This document shows positions 1 to 8,599 of a DNA stretch of 64,000 nucleotides, piece by piece. The stretch covers positions 1,178,001 to 1,242,000 of the forward strand of contig NZ_RQJP01000001.1 of the NCBI RefSeq assembly GCF_003858645.1. The letters are read 5' to 3'. The position numbers and the translations under genes are program-made. Within the stretch, counting starts at the first letter, position 1. Each line of letters begins with the position of its first letter. The DNA is from Larkinella knui (GTDB lineage: Bacteria > Bacteroidota > Bacteroidia > Cytophagales > Spirosomataceae). The notes beneath the pieces were generated by a model. The model searched no databases. It worked only from the letters and a program-made list of their open reading frames with translations, and had not been told where the DNA came from.

Positions 1-251
1 AGGCTGAGAACAAACAGATGGTCAGTGCGGGGGGCATCGATCACTTCGACGTCATAAGCGTCGTCGGTATTGAAAATCATGGTATGAATATCCACCGAAT
101 CCACACGCTTCTTGAACGTCAGAAAATCGGAAATACGGAGCGAAACGCGGGCATCACCGAACTGAATAATAATACGATTGGTTGTATCGCATTGGTAGGT
201 TGCGCCTTTGGAGCTGGCAAACAATTCGGTTAATGGAAGGGTATTCGACAC
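1..251 (-). CDS. Conserved hypothetical protein, N-terminal part (runs off the left edge)
   Basis: An open frame on the minus strand enters from the left edge and can start at a GTG at 251. The visible 83 or so residues look like a real soluble protein (about VSNTLPLTELFASSKGATY, then a region rich in alternating hydrophobic residues and the stretch FKKRVDSVDIHTM). No ATG is available before an in-frame stop near 358. A promoter-like pair sits at the right distance upstream (304-334), which supports the GTG start. I do not recognise a characterised family and see no signal peptide or membrane segment. The C-terminus lies outside the window. Confidence 0.5.
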   Translation of the reverse strand, partial: MSNTLPLTELFASSKGATYQCDTTNRIIIQFGDARVSLRISDFLTFKKRVDSVDIHTMIFNTDDAYDVEVIDAPRTDHLFVLS

Positions 252-303
252 GGATACTACAAGTGGAAACAGTGAATAAACGACTTCTGTGCGTTTGACT
301 CCG

Positions 304-334
304 TAAAAGTACACTTGGATTGAAGACGTGTCAA
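304..334 (-). promoter_or_regulatory. Bacteroidota-type promoter for the partial gene at the left edge
   Basis: On the minus strand, TTG (332-334) is followed after exactly 20 bases by TACTTTTA (304-311). This is one mismatch from the TAnnTTTG -7 element. The predicted start of transcription is about 45 bases before the GTG at 251. The assignment rests on pattern and position only. Confidence 0.4.
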
Positions 335-509
335 GTGTTGTTTGAAACAATTCTAAATAAATTTATTTCAAACGGAAAGGAATTGGTCTGAACCGTAACA
401 ATCGGTGGCTGAAGGGAACCGTCAGATCCATTATGCTGTATTTTCATCATCAGATCGGTTAATCCGTACGTTAATCGTTTACTTTTGTTCCACATCTTGA
501 TTGAACCGC

Positions 510-1532
510 ATGAATCGTAATATTTCCGATGGCTTGAATTTTTTCTCGAAAGTAACGCCAAAACGGGCCTGGAATGCATTGAAGGTGTTGTCGAGTTATT
601 ACGAATCGAAATGGACCGGCAAGGCCGTACACCGGGGTTCGCCCATCGCCATTTCGTTTGAACCGACGACTTCCTGTAACCTTCGGTGTCCCGAATGTCC
701 GAGCGGTTTGCGGTCGTTTACCCGCCCGACGGGGATGTTGCCTGCGGATCTTTTTAAGCAGACGATTGATGAAATTGCCGATACGCTACTGTATCTGACG
801 TTTTATTTTCAGGGCGAACCGTATCTGCATCCCGATTTTTTGAAGTTGGTCGGTTACGCTTCTCAAAAGGGAATTTATACCGGAACCTCCACGAATGCCC
901 ATTACCTGACGGACGCCAACGCTAAAAAAACCGTAGAGTCGGGTCTGGACCGGTTGATCATTTCGATCGACGGCACGACGCAGGAAACGTATCAGCAATA
1001 CCGGGTGGGCGGGAAGCTGCACAAGGTGATCGAGGGAACGAAGAATATCATCAAGTGGAAAAAAGCACTGAAGTCGAAAACGCCCCACGTTATTTTCCAG
1101 TTTTTGGTCGTCAAGCCGAATGAACACCAGATCGGGGAGGTGTATCAACTGGCCAAAGAACTGGGCGTGGATGAGGTCGGTTTGAAAACCGCCCAGATTT
1201 ACGATTTCGAACACGGTTCGGACCTGATGCCGACCATCGATAAATATTCCCGCTACGAAAAAACAACCGATGGAACCTACGCGATCAAAAATGCGCTGGA
1301 TGGCCATTGCTGGAAAATGTGGCATTCGTGCGTCATTACCTGGGACGGGCTGGTGGTTCCGTGTTGTTTCGACAAGGATGCCCATTACCGACTGGGCGAT
1401 TTGAAGGAGCAGAGTTTCACGCGGCTTTGGGCCAGTGAACCGTATCAGCAATTCCGGCAGACGCTCATTCAATCGCGCTCCGGGATCGAGATGTGTAAGA
1501 ATTGTACGGAAGGAACGCAGGTCTGGGCTTGA
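510..1532 (+). CDS. Radical SAM protein with SPASM-type C-terminal domain
   Basis: This is a predicted radical SAM enzyme of about 340 residues. Near residue 57 it has the cluster motif CNLRCPEC (CxxxCxxC), which binds the 4Fe-4S cluster that cleaves S-adenosylmethionine. The barrel follows, with LTFYFQGEPYLHP (the GGE-like strand) and IISIDG. The C-terminal third has Cys pairs typical of a SPASM auxiliary cluster: CWKMWHSC, VVPCCFDKD and CKNC. The substrate cannot be told, and no precursor peptide gene is adjacent. A TTG at 501 is in frame, but ATG at 510 is preferred. A TACTTTTG element at 480-487 is a plausible -7 box. The gene stands alone ahead of the parAB run, on the same strand. Confidence 0.88.
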   Translation: MNRNISDGLNFFSKVTPKRAWNALKVLSSYYESKWTGKAVHRGSPIAISFEPTTSCNLRCPECPSGLRSFTRPTGMLPADLFKQTIDEIADTLLYLTFYFQGEPYLHPDFLKLVGYASQKGIYTGTSTNAHYLTDANAKKTVESGLDRLIISIDGTTQETYQQYRVGGKLHKVIEGTKNIIKWKKALKSKTPHVIFQFLVVKPNEHQIGEVYQLAKELGVDEVGLKTAQIYDFEHGSDLMPTIDKYSRYEKTTDGTYAIKNALDGHCWKMWHSCVITWDGLVVPCCFDKDAHYRLGDLKEQSFTRLWASEPYQQFRQTLIQSRSGIEMCKNCTEGTQVWA

Positions 1533-1610
1533 TAATGAATAAATAATATAGCCCCGGACGCGGTTGGGTAACTTCATAGACAGTCAGACGATTAGCTCAA
1601 GAACCAACCC

Positions 1611-1667
1611 GGTTTCACTGTTCGTCATTTTTTCATCCGTGAAACATTTTCTAAAAAACCGTGAAAC
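1611..1667. promoter_or_regulatory. Split parS-like half-sites upstream of parA
   Basis: GGTTTCAC at 1611-1618 matches the left half of the bacterial parS palindrome. CCGTGAAAC occurs twice, at 1637-1645 and 1659-1667, matching the right half. The two right halves are 22 bp apart, about two helical turns, and lie just before the parA promoter. No contiguous full parS is present. The role as ParB or ParA autoregulatory sites is inference. Confidence 0.4.
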
Positions 1668-1672
1668 GTTCC

Positions 1673-1703
1673 TTGCTTTAGAATAACCATCTATAGATAT
1701 TTG
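1673..1703 (+). promoter_or_regulatory. Predicted parA promoter
   Basis: TTG at 1673-1675 is followed after 20 bases by GATATTTG at 1696-1703, one mismatch from the Bacteroidota TAnnTTTG element. The parA ATG follows 20 bases downstream, which leaves a short leader. The two GTGAAAC half-sites lie immediately upstream. Confidence 0.45.
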
Positions 1704-1723
1704 GGTCTGTAACGAACAAACCC

Positions 1724-2512
1724 ATGGGTAAAGTTATTGCTATTGCCAACCAAAAGGGGGGCGTCGGAAAAACCACTACTACGATCAATCTGGCCGCCAG
1801 TCTGGCGGCTCTCGAATTTCGAACACTGATTGTCGATGCCGACCCACAGGCCAATTCCACGTCGGGTCTTGGTTATAATCCGAAAGAAATTGAAAACAGT
1901 ATTTACGAGTGCATGATTGAAGACATCCGCACGCGTGACGCCATTATCCAGACCGACTTCCCGAACCTCGACCTGTTGCCTTCCCATATCGATCTGGTGG
2001 GGGCCGAAATTGAGATGATCAATCTCAAAAACCGGGAGGAAAAAATGAAGGAGGCTTTGTATGATGTGAAAGATGAATACGACTTCGTGATCATCGACTG
2101 CTCGCCCTCACTGGGTCTGATTACCATCAATAGTCTGACTGCCGCCGATTCCGTGATCATCCCGGTTCAGTGCGAGTATTTCGCGCTGGAAGGACTTGGT
2201 AAATTGCTGAATACCATCAAGATCATTCAGTCGCGGCTGAACACGGCCCTGGCGATTGAAGGAATTCTGCTGACGATGTACGATTTACGGGTTCGGTTGT
2301 CCAATCAGGTGGTCGGTGAAGTAACGGCTCATTTTCAGCAGATGGTATTCAATACCATAATCCCGCGTAACATTCGCCTGAGTGAATCTCCCAGCTTCGG
2401 GTTGCCGGTTCTGGCGCAGGATGCCGATAGTAAAGGTGCCATCAGTTATCTCAATCTCGCCCGCGAAATTTTGATAAAGAATGGCCGGTTGCCCCAGGAT
2501 CAGACCGTATAA
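1724..2512 (+). CDS. parA: Chromosome-partitioning ATPase ParA (Soj)
   Basis: This is a MinD/ParA-type ATPase of 262 residues, the usual length for chromosomal Soj. The deviant Walker A motif KGGVGKTT is near residues 10-17, followed by IVDADPQANST and the IIDCSP Walker B-like strand. ParA dimerises on ATP, binds nucleoid DNA and is stimulated by ParB to move origin regions apart. ParB follows 22 bp downstream, as in most bacteria. The ATG at 1724 is well placed behind a promoter-like pair. Chromosomal parAB often lies near the replication origin, but nothing else in the window shows an origin. Confidence 0.96.
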   Translation: MGKVIAIANQKGGVGKTTTTINLAASLAALEFRTLIVDADPQANSTSGLGYNPKEIENSIYECMIEDIRTRDAIIQTDFPNLDLLPSHIDLVGAEIEMINLKNREEKMKEALYDVKDEYDFVIIDCSPSLGLITINSLTAADSVIIPVQCEYFALEGLGKLLNTIKIIQSRLNTALAIEGILLTMYDLRVRLSNQVVGEVTAHFQQMVFNTIIPRNIRLSESPSFGLPVLAQDADSKGAISYLNLAREILIKNGRLPQDQTV

Positions 2513-2534
2513 TATCCGACAAGAATGAACAGCC

Positions 2535-3452
2535 ATGGATAATACGAACGCAAAAAGTAATCCGAAGAAAATGATAGGTTTGGGCCGTGGGTTAGGAGCC
2601 TTATTGCACGATAGTGACCAGGTCAATCGGCCCAGTAAACCGTCGCCGTATGAGTCGATTTCGACCATGACGGAAATCAGCGTCAATCATGTTGAAACCA
2701 ACCCGTTTCAACCCCGAACCCGGTTCGATGAAGAAGCCCTGATGGAACTGGCCGAATCGATTCGCGTACAGGGTATTATCCAGCCCATTACCGTTCGCCA
2801 GTTGGGTCGCGATCAATACCAGCTGATTGCCGGAGAACGGCGGTTGCAGGCATCCCGCCTGATTGGGTTGACGCACATCCCGGCGTATGTCCGGCAGGCC
2901 AACGACCAGCAAATGCTGGAAATGGCGTTGATCGAGAACATTCAGCGTGAAAACCTGAATTCAATTGAAATTGCCCTGAGCTATCAGCGGCTCATTACAG
3001 AATGTAATCTCAAGCAGGAGGAACTGGGTGCCCGGGTTGGTAAAAACCGCACGACGGTCAACAACTACATCCGATTGCTGAAATTACCGCCGGTAATTCA
3101 GGCCGCTTTGCGTGATACCAAGATTTCGATGGGCCACGCCCGCGCCATTATCAATGTCGATAATCCGGATATTCAGATTAAGCTTTTTAATCGGCTCATC
3201 GATGAAGACTGGTCGGTTCGCCGGGTGGAAGAAGCCGTAAGAGGCCTTTCGACAACGCCCGAAAATGAACCGGAACGACGCTCGACACCTTACAAACAGG
3301 AAATCAGAGGGCTGCAATTCAAGTTATCGTCGATGTTTGGAACAAAGGTTTCCATCAAGGCTGACGATAAGCACAAAGGCGAAATCAAAATTCCGTTTAC
3401 ATCGCAGGATGAAATGAACCGGATTTTGGAAGTATTGAATTACAAGGCATAA
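2535..3452 (+). CDS. parB: Chromosome-partitioning protein ParB (Spo0J)
   Basis: This 305-residue protein has the ParB layout. A short N-terminal ParA-interacting stretch (KKMIGLGRGLGALL) comes first. The CTPase/nuclease-like fold follows, with NPFQPRTRF and the GERR box (IAGERRLQASRLIG). A helix-turn-helix (EELGARVGKNRTTVNNYIR) binds parS, and a C-terminal dimerisation region ends the protein. It loads as a clamp at parS and spreads with CTP. The gene is 22 bp after parA and probably cotranscribed. Candidate half-sites for its own operator lie before parA. Confidence 0.96.
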   Translation: MDNTNAKSNPKKMIGLGRGLGALLHDSDQVNRPSKPSPYESISTMTEISVNHVETNPFQPRTRFDEEALMELAESIRVQGIIQPITVRQLGRDQYQLIAGERRLQASRLIGLTHIPAYVRQANDQQMLEMALIENIQRENLNSIEIALSYQRLITECNLKQEELGARVGKNRTTVNNYIRLLKLPPVIQAALRDTKISMGHARAIINVDNPDIQIKLFNRLIDEDWSVRRVEEAVRGLSTTPENEPERRSTPYKQEIRGLQFKLSSMFGTKVSIKADDKHKGEIKIPFTSQDEMNRILEVLNYKA

Positions 3453-3537
3453 AAAATGTTAATTTTCTGAAGGCCAGTGGTTGATCCGCTTCATCTTTCG
3501 TTCAACATGAAAGATTTGATATACAACGACTGGACAC

Positions 3538-4215
3538 ATGAAAACGGAATACCGGGTTACTGATCGAATGAAATGGAAGAATTACGTGGGGGCTGGCATG
3601 TTGATGATGCTGGGCGGTATGGCCTGGGGCCAGAATCCTGCGGTGGCCGTGCCTGATGGGAAGACCGTCCAGATTTCCACGGATTCGTTGCGCATGGGTT
3701 TGCCCGCTGATACGCTGCCGCTGAGCCCGAAACAGAATGCCAACATTCGCAAGATCGTACCCCGAACCGCCACCATTCGTTCGGCCATGCTGCCGGGACT
3801 TGGTCAGATTCACAACGGACACTGGTGGAAGGTGCCGATTATTTATGCCGGGTTTGGGACGATGGTTTATTTTTCCCAAAAATACAGCAACCAATACCGC
3901 TTTTACCGGAAATACGGAATTATAGCCAATTACAGTCCGGGCCAAACCGCATCCGTTCCCGGTTATACCGATCCCATCGCCGTGGCGCAATTAGAGCGTG
4001 CTGCCCGTGCAGTTGCCCGTTACCGGGATTATAATTATTTGGGAATCGGGTTGTTATGGGGGGTGAATGTGATCGAAGCCAACGTGACGGCTCACCTTAA
4101 AACATTCGATATTTCGGAAGATTTGACCATGAAAATAAAACCCGGTCTGTTGATGCCCATCACTGGAGGGCTGCCGGTTCCGGGCATACGGGTTGCTTTT
4201 CAGTTTACCAATTGA
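3538..4215 (+). CDS. DUF5683 domain protein
   Basis: The gene encodes a Bacteroidota-specific protein of 225 residues (215 if it starts at the ATG at 3568). That later start gives a cleaner Sec signal, with a hydrophobic run ending at MAWGQ. The family core is visible as IRSAMLPGLGQIHNGHWWKV, followed by short hydrophobic segments (VPIIYAGFGTMVYF and a C-terminal pair). The function is unknown. Its position between parB and dapB, followed by lepB, is a gene order I know from many Bacteroidota genomes. It is 85 bp after parB and 20 bp before dapB. Confidence 0.85.
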   Translation: MKTEYRVTDRMKWKNYVGAGMLMMLGGMAWGQNPAVAVPDGKTVQISTDSLRMGLPADTLPLSPKQNANIRKIVPRTATIRSAMLPGLGQIHNGHWWKVPIIYAGFGTMVYFSQKYSNQYRFYRKYGIIANYSPGQTASVPGYTDPIAVAQLERAARAVARYRDYNYLGIGLLWGVNVIEANVTAHLKTFDISEDLTMKIKPGLLMPITGGLPVPGIRVAFQFTN

Positions 4216-4235
4216 ATCCAGAACTCCTTCGTTGA

Positions 4236-4964
4236 ATGAAAATAGTCTTACTCGGATATGGCAAAATGGGTAAAACCATCGAGCAGATTGCGCTGGACCG
4301 GGGGCACGAAATTGTGGGCCGGATCGATGTCAATAACCGCACCCTGCTGGAAACTTTTCAGAAGGGCGACGTCGATGTGGCGATTGAATTTAGTTCGCCG
4401 GAAGCTGCCGTCGACAACATCCGCGACTGTTTGAAGCGGGGTTGGCCGGTGATTTGCGGCACAACCGGCTGGCTCGAACACCGGGCTGAAATTGAAGACC
4501 TGTGCCGGCAAACCAACGGCGCGTTTTTCTATGCATCGAATTACAGCATTGGCGTCAATCTGTTTTTTCGGCTGAACAAGATCCTGGCCCGGTTTATGAA
4601 GAATCATCCGTCCTACCAGGTTTCGATGACGGAAATTCACCACACCGAGAAACGGGATGCCCCGAGTGGAACGGCCATTACGCTGGCTGAAGGCATTATC
4701 GAGCAGATGCCCTCGAAAAAACGGTGGGTCAACGATGCACCCGAAGAGCCGGACGCCGTGGTGATTGAGTCGTTGCGCGAGGGAACCGTGCCCGGAACGC
4801 ATGTCGTTCGGTATGACTCGGACGTTGATTTTATCGAGATTCAGCACGTCGCCCGCAGCCGTCAGGGCTTCGCTCTGGGAGCCGTCATTGCCAGTGAATG
4901 GCTGGTGGGTAAACAAGGTGTTTTTGGAATGGAAGATTTGTTGGGGGAAACCGGCACTATTTAA
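4236..4964 (+). CDS. dapB: 4-hydroxy-tetrahydrodipicolinate reductase
   Basis: DapB reduces the dihydrodipicolinate precursor with NAD(P)H in the lysine and diaminopimelate pathway, so it also feeds peptidoglycan. The 242-residue protein has the dinucleotide-binding start KIVLLGYGKMG, the CGTTGW loop and the signature HHTEKRDAPSGTA containing catalytic His and Lys. The C-terminal RQGFALGA strand is also typical. It lies 20 bp after the DUF5683 gene and 95 bp before lepB, on the same strand. The length is at the short end of the family but all motifs are present. Confidence 0.96.
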   Translation: MKIVLLGYGKMGKTIEQIALDRGHEIVGRIDVNNRTLLETFQKGDVDVAIEFSSPEAAVDNIRDCLKRGWPVICGTTGWLEHRAEIEDLCRQTNGAFFYASNYSIGVNLFFRLNKILARFMKNHPSYQVSMTEIHHTEKRDAPSGTAITLAEGIIEQMPSKKRWVNDAPEEPDAVVIESLREGTVPGTHVVRYDSDVDFIEIQHVARSRQGFALGAVIASEWLVGKQGVFGMEDLLGETGTI

Positions 4965-5059
4965 TTTTTGGTGTAAAATGATGAATTTTAACTTTTAAAG
5001 TTCATCGCATCAGCCTTCATCACCATCCATTTTACATTTATTATTTATCATTTTATATC

Positions 5060-6196
5060 ATGTCTGTAGTTAAAAATCAGGAAACCGCCACCCGGCGCAC
5101 TGCCAAGAAAAAATCACCGTTCCGCGAGTGGCTGGATTCCATTGTGTTTGCGGTTGTGGCGGCAACGCTGATTCGCTGGCTGTTTATGGAAGCGTTTACG
5201 ATTCCAACGCCGTCGATGGAAAAAAGTCTGCTGGTTGGTGATTTTCTGTTTGTCAGCAAACTCCACTACGGGACGCGGACCCCGAAAACGCCTATACAGG
5301 TGCCATTGACGCACCAGAAAATATGGGGAACCGACATACCGTCGTATCTCGACTGGATTCAACTGCCCCAATACCGCCTACCCGGTTTCTCCTCCGTCAA
5401 GCAGGGCGATGTGGTGGTATTTAATTATCCACCCGAAGAGTATCCGACCGATTTAAAAACAAACTACATCAAACGCTGCATTGGCGTGGCCGGTGATGTT
5501 CTGGAAGTGCGTGACCGGAAGGTGTACGTCAACGGGCAAGTCTTTCCCGATCCGGTAAAATCGGAAACAGAGTATTTTTTGAAAACCAACTCGGTGATCA
5601 GCGCGAAAGTATTCAAACGCTACGATATTACTGATTTTGAGCAAAGTACCGAAACCTTCAACGATACCATATCGGCGAATGATGCCTCGGGATACCGGAT
5701 CCATACGACGCCGGAAACGGCCGCCTTACTGAAACAGCAGGATTTTGTGCAGGGTCTGGAAACCCTGAGTTCGCCCAAAGGATCGGTAAATCCATTCCAG
5801 CCAGTGTATCCGCAGTCTTCCTTATTTCCCTGGAATGTGGATAATTACGGCCCAATTACCATTCCAAAAGAAGGCGTGACTATTCAGCTGGATGAAAAAA
5901 ATATCGCCCTTTATGGCCCGGTCATTCAGAAATACGAAGACAATGAAAAGGTGGAACTGGCCGAAAAAACCATCAAGATTGACGGGAAAGCCATCACTTC
6001 CTATACTTTCAAGCAGGATTATTACTTTATGATGGGCGACAACCGCCACAACTCCGCCGATTCCCGGTATTGGGGGTTTGTGCCCGCCGATCATATTGTT
6101 GGCAAGGCGGTTTTCATCTGGATGTCCATCGATCCGAATCCGGAGAGCGTCCTGAAGAAAATTCGCTGGAATCGGTTGTTCCGGATTATTGAATAA
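5060..6196 (+). CDS. lepB: Signal peptidase I
   Basis: This membrane-bound serine protease removes signal peptides from exported proteins. One transmembrane helix lies near residues 26-44. The catalytic Ser is S52 in TIPTPSMEKS and the general-base Lys is K138 in NYIKRCIGVAGD. The closing box GDNRHNSADSRYWGFVP is intact. At 378 residues it is longer than E. coli LepB in the middle, as usual in Bacteroidota, where a large insertion separates the Lys box from the GDN box. It ends the parAB-dapB run. A 335 bp AT-rich gap with a long hairpin follows. Confidence 0.95.
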   Translation: MSVVKNQETATRRTAKKKSPFREWLDSIVFAVVAATLIRWLFMEAFTIPTPSMEKSLLVGDFLFVSKLHYGTRTPKTPIQVPLTHQKIWGTDIPSYLDWIQLPQYRLPGFSSVKQGDVVVFNYPPEEYPTDLKTNYIKRCIGVAGDVLEVRDRKVYVNGQVFPDPVKSETEYFLKTNSVISAKVFKRYDITDFEQSTETFNDTISANDASGYRIHTTPETAALLKQQDFVQGLETLSSPKGSVNPFQPVYPQSSLFPWNVDNYGPITIPKEGVTIQLDEKNIALYGPVIQKYEDNEKVELAEKTIKIDGKAITSYTFKQDYYFMMGDNRHNSADSRYWGFVPADHIVGKAVFIWMSIDPNPESVLKKIRWNRLFRIIE

Positions 6197-6531
6197 CCAG
6201 TTTGCTGCTTCTTTTATATTGCTTTTCAATCACTTTTAAATCAGCGTAGTCTGCCATTCAATCCTCATTCTTATCCTTTTGAAGGATGAATGAGGATTGA
6301 ATGGTATTACCCCTTCCGGAAAAAGAACTTTACTTAGGATGTTACCTGTACGAATAATTTCGTTTGTGAGTATTTTATAAATTTTAGTTAAAGCCGGCAA
6401 TAAAACGTACTATGGATTGTATACATTTGATATTTACATTATTTTTATGGGCAAACAATTGTTTTAGCTAGCCACTTATCGGCTTTCATATAGCAAATAG
6501 GGTGCTGCGCACACGTGTATACTTCTAATAT
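6197..6531. other. AT-rich intergenic region after lepB
   Basis: This 335 bp stretch has no convincing gene. It holds a long hairpin at 6254-6304, described separately. A TACATTTG element at 6422-6429 could serve as a -7 box for the next gene but has no clear -33 partner. Base composition falls well below the window average from about 6350 onward, continuous with the low-GC gene that follows. Confidence 0.6.
6254..6304. repeat. Long intergenic hairpin downstream of lepB
   Basis: The arms at 6254-6270 and 6288-6304 are perfect 17-base inverted repeats. Inside them, after a two-base bulge, 6273-6278 pairs with 6282-6287 around a three-base loop, giving 23 base pairs in total. No T tract follows on either strand, so it is not a standard intrinsic terminator. 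It may stop or protect the lepB transcript, or be a mobile palindromic element. Confidence 0.7.
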
Positions 6532-7731
6532 ATGAAAGAGCGATTTCTGGAACTTCGATTAACTATTTTTGATTATTTAGCGCATTATACGGGGCTACCT
6601 TTGTGGAAACCATTGACGGCCTTTCTTTGCGTTTCGTTTTGCCTTTTTCTAAATAATCCGGATTATCAACGTTTTCAAAATGCGGAAAGCATTAATCCGG
6701 AATTCAAGGATTATCGGTATAACTGGCAGGCTCTTACCAACCAGATTAGTCATCCGCTTACTCCGCAGCTACACCCCCAGATTTCGCATCAGTCGAAGAG
6801 AACATTTCGCTTACTACCCGCCATTATTGGTAAAGTATTTCCCGTTCAGGGCGCATTGCCCAAAATGATCTGGTTGTTCGCGTTTCAGCATGTACTCGGC
6901 TTTCTTTGCTTTTATTTAGTACTGGAACTGGTCGTATTGACAACAAAAGACAACGTATACGCGCTGATTGCTACGCTGGGATTTTCTTTTATTTATTTTG
7001 GAAACTCGTTTTTTTGGGATCTTTACGGCTGGTTTGATGGAATAGCCTATTTTCTGCTGGTAGTCACTCTTTATTCCATTTCAAAAGCTAACTGGGCCTT
7101 CGCCTTTTTAAGCCTGACGGCGGCTTTCTGGACCGATGAAAGAGCCCTAATTGTCTCACCGATAGTGCTTTTCTGGTTAGTTCTACAGCAAAAAGACCTT
7201 AAAAACGTTGACATAAAATACATCCTTAAGCACTCTTTTACGCGCTGGTATCTGGCCTGTTTAGTTTGCTACTTCGGTATCCGAACCTACTTAGGCACCG
7301 CTTATGGCTTAACAATTCCGTTAGGATTTAATGCACTGGTTGGTTTCAAAATGGTTTTGATTAATTTACAGCCGGTGCCTAATTCTGTTTTTTCAATCTA
7401 TGAAGGATTATGGTTGCCGTTTATTCTGATGATTCACTGGTTGTGGAATAGAAAAAATCAACGCTCGCTTTTAATTGTATTGCTGTTCTTTTCAATGTCC
7501 TTTGTTTCTTCTTTGTGTGTTGTGGATGTAACCAGGAGCCTGACCTATACATTCCCATGGATCTTGTTTGCAATTGTGTTCATTCACCGGTTAAACGAAA
7601 CAGATTTTTCCCGGACCGTTATCCTGACGGCCTTACTGATCACCATGGTCTATCCTAATCTTTTTTATTTGGGTAAAACTCCGATTGTCGTTTCTAATTA
7701 CAACCAGATAATCAACTATTTCGGCTTTTGA
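6532..7731 (+). CDS. Polytopic membrane protein of unknown function
   Basis: This 399-residue protein has about nine to ten hydrophobic segments, for example LTAFLCVSFCLFL, FAFQHVLGFLCFYLVLELVV, YALIATLGFSFIYFG, VLFWLVLQ and LLIVLLFFSMSFVSSLCVV. Between the first and second segments lies a hydrophilic loop of about 60 residues. A charged motif, FWTDERALI, follows a membrane segment. The general layout recalls membrane glycosyltransferase-like or polymer-synthesis proteins, but I recognise no family and make no functional claim. GC is near 40 percent, lower than all neighbours, which suggests transfer or relaxed composition. It converges on ung with a 33 bp gap. Confidence 0.75.
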   Translation: MKERFLELRLTIFDYLAHYTGLPLWKPLTAFLCVSFCLFLNNPDYQRFQNAESINPEFKDYRYNWQALTNQISHPLTPQLHPQISHQSKRTFRLLPAIIGKVFPVQGALPKMIWLFAFQHVLGFLCFYLVLELVVLTTKDNVYALIATLGFSFIYFGNSFFWDLYGWFDGIAYFLLVVTLYSISKANWAFAFLSLTAAFWTDERALIVSPIVLFWLVLQQKDLKNVDIKYILKHSFTRWYLACLVCYFGIRTYLGTAYGLTIPLGFNALVGFKMVLINLQPVPNSVFSIYEGLWLPFILMIHWLWNRKNQRSLLIVLLFFSMSFVSSLCVVDVTRSLTYTFPWILFAIVFIHRLNETDFSRTVILTALLITMVYPNLFYLGKTPIVVSNYNQIINYFGF

Positions 7732-7764
7732 AAAACCGGTAAACCAGTCGGTTGGGCGCTTTTC

Positions 7765-8430
7765 TTACCATTCAATCTCTTTCAAACCTTTACTTTTTAA
7801 ATACGCGTTCGTCTGACTGAAATGTTTGTTGCCAAACCAGCCGCCCCATTGGGCTGCCATGGGTGACGGATGCTTGGCTTTCAGAATAAGGTGTTTTGTA
7901 CCGTCGATAACCGCGCCTTTCTTTTGGGCATAAGCGCCCCATAACAGAAAAACCAGGTTTTCTTTTTCGTCGGAAAGATGCCGGATAGCCGCATCGGTAA
8001 ACGTTTCCCAGCCTTTATTCTGATGCGAACCGGCCTGATTGGCCCGCACCGTCAGGGTAGCATTCAGCAGCAAAACCCCCTGAACCGCCCAGCGTTCCAG
8101 ATTTCCGGATTTCGGAATGGGTGTTCCGACATCATCCAGAATCTCTTTAAAAATATTGACCAGGGAAGGCGGCTTGGTAATGCCGTCATTGACCGAAAAC
8201 GCCAGTCCGTTGGCCTGTCCTTCGCCGTGGTAGGGATCCTGGCCTAAAATGACCACCTTTGTCTGGTCGAACGGACATTTATCAAAAGCATTGAAGATCA
8301 GTTTGCCCGGTGGGTAGCAGCGTTGAGTGGTATATTCTTCCCGGACAAATTCGACCAGTTTGGGAAAATACGGTTTTTCAAATTCGTCCTGTAGCCTTTG
8401 CTGCCAGGAGGGTTCAATAGCAACCTTCAT
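7765..8430 (-). CDS. ung: Uracil-DNA glycosylase, family 1
   Basis: Ung removes uracil from DNA to start base-excision repair. The 221-residue protein has the water-activating motif GQDPYHGEGQANGLAFSV near residue 63, the LLLNATLTVRANQAGSH segment, the LLWGAYAQKK strand, and the DNA-intercalating loop HPSPMAA. All catalytic residues of family 1 are present and the length is typical. It is monocistronic on the minus strand, between the low-GC membrane gene (convergent) and apaG (divergent). Confidence 0.97.
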   Translation of the reverse strand: MKVAIEPSWQQRLQDEFEKPYFPKLVEFVREEYTTQRCYPPGKLIFNAFDKCPFDQTKVVILGQDPYHGEGQANGLAFSVNDGITKPPSLVNIFKEILDDVGTPIPKSGNLERWAVQGVLLLNATLTVRANQAGSHQNKGWETFTDAAIRHLSDEKENLVFLLWGAYAQKKGAVIDGTKHLILKAKHPSPMAAQWGGWFGNKHFSQTNAYLKSKGLKEIEW

Positions 8431-8599
8431 TTAATTGGGGTTTGGGATTAACGAATCGATCAGAACGGATAAGTTTGGGACGTATTTTTCGTTGTCAGGA
8501 CAAAAGTAGACGAAACCAAAATTAATTTCTGACCCTTATTGGAATTATAAACTCTTAAATTTAATTTTCGTTTAAGGTAATCAAACAACAGCAGCTATA

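Noticed and set aside
331-579. Short minus-strand frame overlapping the radical SAM start
   Set aside because: It overlaps the start of a real gene and has a random composition. The genuine minus-strand coding signal lies in another frame further left.
786-1577. Long open frame antisense to the radical SAM gene
   Set aside because: It lies wholly opposite a gene with clear catalytic motifs, and its translation has no recognisable domain.
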